From contig CM042090.1 of the NCBI GenBank assembly GCA_023512835.1, forward strand, positions 58,453,865 to 58,517,864: a DNA stretch of 64,000 bases, in the 5' to 3' direction. Source of the stretch: Taxillus chinensis. Taxonomy: Eukaryota; Streptophyta; Magnoliopsida; Santalales; Loranthaceae. Numbering within the stretch: the first letter of the stretch is position 1; each line of letters begins with the position of its first letter. The notes beneath the pieces were generated by a model, which saw nothing but the letters and a program-made list of their open reading frames with translations, was not told the origin of the DNA and did no database searches. This document shows positions 55,490-64,000 of this stretch, piece by piece. The position numbers and the translations under genes were made by a program.

Positions 55490-56973
55490 TGCCTGAACCT
55501 TCCTCTTGAATGTTATACAATTTTCGATATCATGTCCAGCTCCACCGCATGATATTCACATCGGCATCCGGCTTGTACCAGGCCGAGGGGAGGAGACTTT
55601 ATTTCTCCCAAGGGTATAGGGGTTACCATCCTTGCCTCTAAAAGCTTGGGGTATAATTCCGCATAAGTCATTGGAATTGGGTCAAACTTTTGTCGTGGTC
55701 GACGAGAAGCCTGATTCGCTCCGCTTGCCGGGTCCGGGCCCTCGTTTGCCCTTGTCCTTGGAATGAGGCTCCTGGTCCTTCCCGAGTTGCTGGCCTTGGT
55801 TGCTATGGGTATGGAGCTCTCGGTTAAAATGAGTTAGGTACCATTGAATATGGAAATGGAACCCCTCCTTGCGGAGGTGGTGCAGATGCAGCGTAGGCAG
55901 CCACTGGCAAACCTTGGTAGTACCCTGGTGCTTGGTAGAATGTTGGCTGCATCGCCTGGTTCGATTGATACACGAGGTTGCTCTCACCTTCTTTCTTCTT
56001 AGGCGGTGGTTGAGACCTTTTTGATGCCTCTACCACATCACCCTTTAGCTTTCCTCCTTTAATTCCACTTTCTACACGTTCACCGAATGCAACCAAGTCT
56101 GCAAAGCTGCTAGAGACGTTCTCGATTAACTTCTCGTAGTAGACACCTTTCAGTGTATTGATAAAAAGAGTAGTGAGTTCTCTTTCTATTAGGGGAGATC
56201 GGACCTCCACAGCAGTCTCTCTCCATCTCCGTGCATAATCCTTGAAGCTTTCGTCGGATCCCTTTTCCAAGGACTGCAGGGTTAGTTGATCCAATGCCAG
56301 TTCGATGACATGTTTGTATTGTGCCAAGAAGGAGGTAGCTAATTCCTTCCATGTCTTGATGCGGCTTCCATTTAGCTGAAAGTACCAACAAAGGGATGCC
56401 CCAGTTAGGCTTTCCTTGAAACAATGCATGAGGAGCTTGTCTTCACTAGCATAAGTAGCCATCTTTTGACAGTACATGGCCAAATGTGTCTTTGGACACC
56501 GGGTCTCGTTAAACCTCTCGAATTTCGGCATCTTGAGTTTTGGTGGCAACACCACTCCCGGCACTAAGCATAAGTCTTGCGGGCTAGTTATACCATAGCT
56601 GTCGACGCCCTCTACGGCTTTCAATCTTTCCTCTAGACATCTCAGAGCGGGAGACTCTATGTTTTCTTGGGGACCGGGGATCCCAACGCTTCCATTACAT
56701 TTCCTGGCCGTGGCATAGTGAAGTGAGTTTGATTTGGGGTTGGAGGTTATGCCATAGCAGGATGGTATGTGGGTGCCTGGCTTGGAGCCAGGTTGGGCGA
56801 CCGAACGGCCTCCCGTCCTGCTTTTGATGGTGATTGGTAGTTCCCCCTATCGGAATTCTTCCTCTTTCTTCAGTCAACTTTGTGAGCATTTCCATTATTG
56901 CAGACATTTGCCCTTATAGGGCTTGTTGTGACTGTTCCAAACCCATGAGTCTATTCTCTGTTTCGTCTGCCAT
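55490..56973 (-). pseudogene. D gag (Tat type)
   Basis: A start codon at 56973 gives MADETENRLMGLEQSQQA, a short coiled coil; then MSAIMEMLTKLTEERGRI. The core 55824-56624 is open over 266 aa: PKLKMPKFERFNETRCPKTH, LTGASLCWYFQL, WKELATSFLAQYKH and ESFKDYARRWRETAVEV. A Gln/Pro/Tyr-rich tail follows. Frameshifts lie near 56650 and 55830. This is the retrotransposon gag fold. Confidence 0.9.
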
Positions 56974-57345
56974 TGGTTGTGGGTCGTGGTATTTGATTGT
57001 GACAAAATCCGAGATTGTAAGAGTGCGCAATCCTGGAGAAAGGCTGCTACCCACCTAGGTACAAGGGAATTTTTATTTGATTTTTTTCATTTGATATGCA
57101 TGTATGCATGAATGTATATGCGGAGGGTTAGAGAAACAAACAACTTTATTGCAAACAAAACACATAATACAAACACACAATACAAACATACAATGCTGAA
57201 ATGCCATGTAACATGAAAGCTATCGCTACATGATCTTAAGGCATTCTTCTAGTCATCTCCTAAGCAGCACGGTGTCTCTTCCTCTGGGATGCTCGCTCAC
57301 CCGCTTCTCCTCCTCCGCCGCAATATGGTCTCCACTTGTTTTTCC
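56974..57345 (-). other. D spacer between ORF1 and gag
   Basis: About 370 bp, AT-rich near 57070-57200; the end of ORF1 may reach into it. No separate gene seen. Confidence 0.5.
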
Positions 57346-58703
57346 TCAATTGCCGGCCTCTGCAAAGTTCCTTCTAATGATGCTTCTAACCTTTGGATTT
57401 GCTGCCTGAGAGTTTGATTCTCCTAGAGGATAGCCTTCATGTCTATAGTTAGCTGTGGCTTGTGTTGTGCCCTCCAAGATATGTACGCCGGATAAACGCC
57501 AGGTTTTGGACTGTTGGGTTGGATCCTGTGTGGGGCGGACCATGCCTGATACATCTTTTGGCCTTTCTCTGCGAGCATGGTTCTGTTGTAAGTGAAGTCA
57601 CAATCTTCCATGCCAAACAGCACAGGGATAATCTGATGATGCCCGACTTGTCTTCCACCCTGCAGTGGTGCATATGCAGTTCCTCCCCAAGGGCCTAAGA
57701 GTAGGACCCAATTGTAGTCCCTGCAGCTATAAGTCATGGAGACCACCGGCATCCAAGGAGCAGTCTAGGTAATGTCAGCTTCTGTGAGGTTCTCTAACTT
57801 CTTTCTCCAGTCTTCAAAGCCTTTAGGTAAATTCCACTTGCTAAGCAGAATGTTCAATAGTGTCGTGGCTGGTACCTGGTAAACAGCAGGAAAACGAGGA
57901 ACACTACAGAGGAAATGACCTTGCAACCAGGTGCATAGGAGAGGCAAGCACCCCATGAATTGTCCCGAGCCTTTACTCCTCAGATAAGTAAGAGATCGAA
58001 TGGTTTCAGCCAATATAGCAGGAGTAGGTCGCATCCTTTGAGCACCTGCTGGACCAAATCTACAATTGCTCCATCGATGTGGGCTGGTATCCTCGGAAAA
58101 ATGACTAGCCCGTATATAGCTAGTGTAAGCAATTTGTGTGCCCCTGCCTCTGTGGCAGTTTGTATCATTTCTTTTATTGTGGCCCATGGAAGATATTCAC
58201 GCCCACCATAGGTTGTTGCCGCCGGTGAGTCCCGTCATCGGCTTTCCCATTATTTCAAGCAAAGGCCCTTTGACATGATCTTCTGGGTTCGGTAAATAAA
58301 TCTTCCTTTTGTTTTCTTCAATTGAGATATCTAGTAATCTTTGGATTCTTCTATGGTGGGCACAAGATCTACACCGTTGAAGTCAAAACACCGTCGTCGA
58401 GGCTCCCGGCAACATATGGCTACCCCAAGCATATCCTTGTCGGCCGATGGCTCGGTCATATGGAGCAAATCCCCAAACTCTTTGTATATAGATGTTTTTC
58501 CTTTCGTCCGACCACCGCCTCCATATTGTCTGTACCTCCTTAGTGTAGTGCGGCTGATCTTCTATGATAACATGTTTCGCCTTGTGGGCTTCTCCTGGTG
58601 GAAAATCTCCAAGGTGAAGTTGAATGTCTCCAGATGCTTGGGCCACCACTGCGACAGCCTCCTTATCATGAGGGCCTTTTAGGAGATGATTGAAAGTTGT
58701 CAT
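57346..58703 (-). pseudogene. D ORF1, extra ORF upstream of gag
   Basis: Begins MTTFNHLLKGPHDKEAVAVV at 58703 and continues in pieces (58383-58703, 57765-58187, 57346-57752). Readable segments include LTYLRSKGSGQFMGCLPLLC, WLQGHFLCSVPRFPAVYQVP and DYNWVLLLGPWGG. An ORF in this place is a feature of Ogre-like elements; its function is unknown. I do not assign a domain. Frameshifted at about 58290 and 57760. Confidence 0.7.
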
Positions 58704-59370
58704 GCCTATATAGATGTCGTGTTATGCATGATGACAGGTTAGGATGACGTTTAATATATATCAAGGCAATCGAGACGGATAAAGAGTAAACCAATAGTAA
58801 GAAAGCTAATATGTACGGGGGATGGCTTAAGGACTACCCTACAAAACAAAGGTTAGCATGGCATGGAATGAGCAAACAACATGTGGGTCAATGCCCCTGA
58901 TGGGCTCCTATTGCTACACCTATCTTATTCATTGGTTCCCAAACTTCCTCAATAGAGGGCTCTATACACCATGGGATTTACCGGAGGGGGGTCTTAAAAG
59001 GACGTACCTTAAAAGAACCTCAAGCTTGAGTGAGCGATCCGAGGCCCCATTGCAGATAATGATCAACGCGCCGGGGACCGTACTAAACTTCGTTAACCTA
59101 AATTAATAAACCCGGGTATAGGGTTATGCATGGATGCAACAAGTAGGAAAAGCAATAAATCACAACTATTATGGTAGTTAAAGCGTATAAATAAATCGCA
59201 GTTTAGAAATAAACGACAACTATAATGGCAGTTAAATAAAAAATAAGTAAATCACAATTACATCTAGAAAATAAAAAAAATAACTTATCATGACAACTAA
59301 ATATATACAACAGTGTAATTAAAATAACCTCCTAATCCTAGTTCTAGACCTAACTCTCTAAAGTGTTTAT
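58704..59370 (-). other. D 5' leader
   Basis: 667 bp, AT-rich toward the PBS. No gene seen. Confidence 0.6.
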
Positions 59371-59386
59371 GTCCACAGAGTCGCCA
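59371..59386 (-). promoter_or_regulatory. D primer-binding site (tRNA-Arg type)
   Basis: Minus strand TGGCGACTCTGTGGAC, one base from the LTR; the TGGCGACTC start is the usual Ogre/Tat site matching tRNA-Arg. Confidence 0.82.
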
Positions 59387-59387
59387 T

Positions 59388-61945
59388 TGTCATCACTGGT
59401 TTTAAGTCGGGCCCTTTTGGGGTGGGCTCAAACTAAACCAATGGTGAGAAATTTAGACTCGCCACCAATCGTTTTTGGGGTACAGTTGGATACCCTCTAC
59501 TTTGAGTAGTTTAAAGGTGTGGTCTGCGTTATCAGAGAAGGGTTCGGGAGTTGGTTACGTGTAGGGAATGATTAGCACCCTTACAGCGCCCTTTCGGTAT
59601 CTATTTTCGGAGGAGGAGGCTTTTTATTTTATTTGCACTGTCATGACTGGATTAGGTTTCCTAAAAAGTCTATGATTTTTATTTAGCTAAGTTATTTATT
59701 AAAGTCATGGTTAAAATGGATTTACCCTAAATTCCTAAAGGGAATCCTAAAAGTTTTGGTTTTTTGTTTGAAGTGGAGAATGAGATCTTAGGGTTTTGTT
59801 TTGGTTTTTAGTTTTATTTTGGAATTTGAAGTCCTAAAAAATGGAAATATGTTTTTTTTTTGGTTTTTGGGTTAGAAAACATTTTTTTGTTTTTGTGTTT
59901 TGTTAAAAAATGTTTTGTTTTTGTTTTGTTTTGTTTTTTTAGTTTTTTTTTTGTTTTTTTAGTTTTTTTCTTTGGAAAACGTGTTGGTTTTATTTGTTTT
60001 TGTTTTGAAAACCCAAAGTTACACTTGTTACAAATGCATATCAAAGTAATGAACACATAAAATAAACGTGGAGTGTGTGATTATGACATCCATAAATAAG
60101 CAAAAATAAAGCCACTCTTTTTCTTCTTTCTTTTTATCTCTCCTTTTTTTTCCTTTTTTTTCCTAGCTTTCTCTCTCTCTCTCTTTTTACCTTTTTACCC
60201 CTTTTTTTGTTTACATATTACAAGTATATACAACAAAATAAACAAGCAAAATAGAAATGATTACAATGCTAAAAGAGAGGAAACAAAAATAAAACGAAAT
60301 ACAAATAAGTGAAAAAAAAAGAATAAAAAACAATAAATAAAACAAAACAATAATAAAGGTAACTGAACCAACTTTAAAGATCACCGCGTCTGAGTTCTCC
60401 TGCCAGCGTCGGTAGACCTGGAAGAACCTTAAAATTCAGTGGAAAGTTGTGAACTTTGCGCCTATGTAGTGCGCCGAAGCTTAGTCGGAGTTTGAAATTG
60501 ACGCCTGGTAGATGGTGCATGTGGGGAAGGATTGGAGAAAGGCTATTGGGATTTTTTTTTTTTTGGGATTTTCGTGGGTTGTTTTTGGTTGCTGGAAATA
60601 AGGAGAGTGGGCGCAAGGAATAGGGGAATGAAAAAAAAGATTTTTTTTTTATTTGTGATGGAAACGTAAGAAAAAAAAAGAAGGGGGCAGACCGGAGTTG
60701 TTTTTTGTGTTTTTCCGTTTTTCGGGAAAAGAGAGCTGGAACGAGAAAGAGGGAAAGAGGAGCTATATCGAGGTATCGGGGAAAGTTGGAAGTGAATGGG
60801 CGATTCTGGTTTCAAAATGGTAGAAAGTTGTTTTTTTGAATGCAGGAGTTTTGGGTGAAACGGTAGCAAATCCGGGCATTCTCTCTATTTTCCTTTTTTT
60901 TTTTTTGGGATTTGGGAGCTAAGTGTGATGATGGCGAGAAGAGCTTTTGTTCTCTCTTTTTTTTTTTTTGGACGAACTCCTCTTTTTTTCCTGGATGAAC
61001 CCTTTTTTTCTCCTGGACAAACTCTCTTTTTTTTTTCTCTCTCTCGGCCGAACTCTGTCTCTTTTCTGGGCGTTCTCCTCCTTTTTTTTCCTGGATGAAC
61101 TCTGGTTTTAAAGAGCTGGCTCTCTTTGCCTGGACTATCATTATGATGCATTTATTGCTCTATTATGAATGCCAACATTTTTAATGGCAAGATTCTGGCT
61201 TTTGTCTAGTGGTTGGACGACTTGTGTGTAAAATCAGGGAGCTTGTGATTGCCTTTTCATTTTTTTGTGAGCACATGTGACAGACAGGCGTTGAAAAGCA
61301 TCTCTGACAGCTAACCAGCTGCTAAAAACACGTCTCGTGACTATACAGAAAAGAGCCCGCGGAAATACAGCCATACAACGAAGGTCAACGGGTCAAAGGG
61401 TCGAAGTGTCGGCAGGGTCGAAGGTCAATGGTCAACGGGTCAAAGTGTCGGCAGGTCGAAGGTCAACGGTCAATGGGTCGAAGAGCCGAGGGTCGAAGGG
61501 CAAGGGGCAAAGGGTCGAAGGTCAACGGTCAACGGGTCAAAGTGTCGCGGGTCGAAGGTCAACGGTCAACGGGTCAAAGTGTTACAGGCTTCGAAGCTTC
61601 GAGTCTTCAAGGCTCTGCGGCTTCGAGGCTTCGAGTCTTCGAGGCTTCGAGGCTTTGAGGTTTCAGGGCTTCGAAGCTTCGAGGCTCCGAGTCAATTTTT
61701 TTTTTTTTTGAAAATTGTTTTAGCCATTACTTCTTGCTTTTAAATCGAATTAAGCTCGATCAAGTGCGTTATTCTCCAAATTTCATCCTCTATCACCCAG
61801 CGTTGGTGTTGGGGCAATTCGAGGCTGGTAGTAGAGGTTCTTAACTTTGGGCTTCCTTGGACCTTGTTTACAAGATATATGGGATGGGCAAATAAATATA
61901 TAAAATGGGTTAGTATGTCCAACTCGAACAAAATGAGGTCCAACA
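59388..61945 (-). repeat. D 5' LTR (right copy)
   Basis: 2558 bp, TGTCATCA...GGTCCAACA on the plus strand, collinear with 27675-30322. The T-rich tracts and both repeat clusters (61380-61692) differ in length. Confidence 0.92.
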
Positions 61946-61950
61946 TTGGT

Positions 61951-63015
61951 TAACTTTTCAATTACAACCTCTAAACTAGCTTTTTACCCAAGTTAACTTC
62001 TTTGTTGTGGTTGTTGATGTCGAAATTTTGTCCACTAGTTTGGCCTTGGGTGTTGTTCGTCCTTTGTTGATCACTCCACCTGAAATTGGGGTGGTTTCTC
62101 CACTGGATTATATATATTGGAGTAAGGATTGTTCCGGACAAAGTTAACCTGGTCCTCACTCTCCATTGGATTGCTTGGCTTGACAGATGTTCAGAGGGCG
62201 CTTTGTTGGTGTATGTGCTTCGCCGCATTCTGAATAGTTGGAACTTATGTTTGCAATCGGCTTGGTCACAAGTTTCTCTACTTGGCGAGTTAATACATCA
62301 AGTTTAGCATTAAGTAGAGTGCTTTTTTCTACTTCATAAGCTCCTAGTTTGTTGGGAACTATCCTCCTTCCTGTTCCCACAAAGAAGTTCTTGGCCATGT
62401 CTTCGATCGAGTTATGGCCTCTTGAATACTCTTTTTCGGAAGCGTTCCTCCAGGTGCTACATTGAGGAGGTTTTGGTCTTCCTGGATTAAGGCATAGAAA
62501 AAGATTTCTAGCAGAATCCTTTGTTTAGCCCATGGTTTGGGCACCTCCTTTGTAAATTTTTGAAGCGTTCCCATGCTTCTCCGACATTTTCTCCCACTCC
62601 TTGAGAGAAAGTCGTAATCGACTCTGAGCTTAGATAAATTTCCTAGGGGAAAGTATTGTGATAAGAACTCTTATGTACAATCCCCCCAGTTAGTGAAGTA
62701 ATGGTCTGGAAAGGAGTTGAACCATCGTAATGCATTGTCTCGTAGAGTCCATGGGAACATTTCCAGTTTGATGGTATCTTCAGGCACCCCTTGCTTTCTA
62801 ATTGTTCGGCATATTTGATTAAATCTCGAAAGATGAGTGTATGAGTCTTCGGTGGGTAGCCGGCAAAAGCCGTGCCGAGTCACGAGGTAGATTAATTGAG
62901 GAGAGAAATCAAAGTTTGCCCTGGTGATCTCAGGTGGGTCTATAGGATTGTGTATGTGCCTGGCGTCGAGAGTAATATACTCCTGGGACAGGTCTATTGT
63001 CCATGTAAGCTTCAT
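61951..63015 (-). pseudogene. F gag N-terminal and middle part (Athila type)
   Basis: 62671-63015 reads RANFDFSPQLIYLVTRHGF, LPTEDSYTHLSRFNQICRTI and IKLEMFPWTLRDNALRWF, the Athila gag core. 62359-62574 and 61971-62398 continue (LLNAKLDVLTRQVEKLV, then WRNHPNFRWSDQQ). The final VVIEKLTN meets D's TSD and the frame resumes at 27674. Several frameshifts. MKLTW at 63015 is a possible but not assured start. Confidence 0.88.
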
Positions 63016-63294
63016 CCATGATTGGCCTTGGTTGAGGTCAAGATTCTGCCTCTTCTTCGTGGAATAGTCTTTCTAATCCAGCCAACCGTTCTCCCTCTGG
63101 TGTTTGTGGTAGCTCACTCGAGCTCTGAACGATTTCTCCGGTTCAGGATCGAAGGGGATGTTAATGCTTTTCGACCTTCGACTCATAAACCTGGCTGTTC
63201 TCACTTGCAAACACAATATCCAAGAATATACCAAAACAATATTGTATAATAAATTTTGAAGCTAGAAAAGAATTTTCTATTCTATCGATGCCTT
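63016..63294 (-). other. F 5' leader
   Basis: About 280 bp between gag and PBS; no gene seen. Confidence 0.6.
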
Positions 63295-63311
63295 CCCCGA
63301 CAACGGCGCCA
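63295..63311 (-). promoter_or_regulatory. F primer-binding site (tRNA-Asp type)
   Basis: Minus strand TGGCGCCGTTGTCGGGG, close to the canonical Athila/Tat tRNA-Asp site; the 6-nt spacer AGTTTT before it is common in these elements. Confidence 0.9.
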
Positions 63312-63317
63312 AAAACT

Positions 63318-64000
63318 TGATCGGCAATTTGCAAGTGTACAAATCGTGACATGTAATAAAGTGGATTTTTAAGTCTGGATATTTAACCCAAGGGAAGGAT
63401 AAAGAATTTGAAAATTTTAATTAGCTTATAAAGAGATTTTGGGTTGAAAATATATAAAAACATAACTGAATTTAGAACAGATTGATTGAATGGATGTGAG
63501 AAGTGGAAGTAAACTTGTTTGAGTAGAGATAAGTTCGATTGATAAAGGTGATTGGAGTTAAGACTTCATTTGATGTACTTTTCCCAAGAATATCTCTTAG
63601 TTCAATCTAATTCTTTCCTTATAACAATATTTAATACCCAACCTCTAATACATGAATTAGCCTTTTTCAAGTTCCATAATCCGTGTGTACACCCTAGCAT
63701 AGGGGACGGGTGACCCTTTAAGATTTGGGTTGTTTAGTCTAGAGCTAGCACCACACCCATTCTTAACTTGGTATCCTAGGTTTTACACTGGCTTTCGCAA
63801 ATTATGTAACCCCTAGTTTGATTATCTTGCTTTTTCCAATAATTATACTTCATTTTTCAATCCTTCACATAAATACCTAATATGATAAAATGAAGTAATC
63901 AAGTCCATTTTATATTTTGACCCAAGATATTCAATAAATACTCACAAGGTGAAAAAAGATTAAACTAAAATATTGCAATTTAATTTATTATATCAAACTC
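63318..64000 (-). repeat. F 5' LTR, start only
   Basis: Begins TGATCGGC on the plus strand right after the PBS spacer and runs out of the window. AT-rich, with no similarity to the other LTRs by eye. Confidence 0.78.

Larger units (their letters stand above)
27675..61945 (-). mobile_element. Element D: Ogre/Tat-like Gypsy retrotransposon, carrying G and E nested
   Basis: 34.3 kb as it stands, about 16 kb without nested insertions. LTRs 27675-30322 (2648 bp) and 59388-61945 (2558 bp). TSD TTGGC versus TTGGT. PBS TGGCGACTC at 59371-59386 is the tRNA-Arg type used by Ogre-like elements. There is an extra ORF1 upstream of gag, a 3' UTR with a tandem array, and a second archaeal-type RNase H before integrase. 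These together identify the Tat/Ogre group. LTR copies differ by roughly 8% in a 245-bp sample counted by eye, more than A, B or C. A deletion removed sequence between its protease and RT. Confidence 0.9.

Noticed and set aside
60800..61151. Lys/Glu-rich open frames on the minus strand
   Set aside because: They translate a CT/T-rich stretch of D's right LTR; low complexity only.

Overview
The window is a gene-free, deeply nested block of LTR retrotransposons from a large plant genome. I infer a flowering plant, probably a eudicot, from the lineages present: Tekay/Del chromoviruses, Athila and Ogre-like Tat among Ty3/Gypsy, and a Sirevirus-like Ty1/Copia. I recognise no host protein gene, tRNA, rRNA or CRISPR array. 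Nearly every base can be assigned to one of ten elements. Element limits come from TG...CA termini, 5-bp target-site duplications (TSDs), primer-binding sites (PBS), polypurine tracts (PPT) and comparison of LTR copies inside the window.

Nesting, outermost first. F (minus, Athila-like; gag at 27302-27674 and 61951-63015, PBS 63295-63311, LTR from 63318) is the base layer. K (minus, Athila-like; gag at 1-440, PBS 821-837, 5' LTR 840-27296) lies in F's gag and runs off the left edge. K's LTR holds J (1695-2861, plus, Copia solo LTR) and B (2947-26736, minus, full Sirevirus-like Copia). B's right LTR holds A (14783-25548, minus, full Tekay-like chromovirus). A's left LTR holds L (15498-17200, plus, solo LTR of A's own family). 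D (27675-61945, minus, Ogre/Tat-like) is also inserted in F's gag. D holds G (32959-35650, minus, Tekay-like deletion product) in its integrase and E (about 38470-53717, minus, truncated Athila) between protease and reverse transcriptase. E's LTR holds H (42993-52933, plus, Athila-family solo LTR), and H holds C (43081-51542, plus, Tekay-like element with almost no coding capacity).

Most coding regions are broken by frameshifts and stops. Coding order follows lineage: B has gag, protease, integrase, RT, RNase H and then an extra env-like ORF; A has gag, protease, RT, RNase H, integrase and chromodomain; D has an extra ORF1, gag, protease, RT, RNase H, a second (archaeal-type) RNase H and integrase. 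By eye, D's LTR pair is clearly more diverged than those of A, B and C, so D looks old.

The most interesting signals are regulatory and recombinational. (i) LTRs of two distant Gypsy lineages share U3 modules, including an ACGT-core palindrome close upstream of the TATA box and CACGTG-bearing inverted repeats; C's LTR looks like a mosaic of Athila-like and Tekay-like U3. (ii) A deletion near 38.47 kb joins E's Athila RT to D's Tat RT. (iii) G carries about 250 bp beyond its LTR yet is bounded by a perfect TSD. (iv) D's 3' UTR carries a 38-bp tandem array of about 20 units. All identity statements are by eye; no alignment or database search was run.
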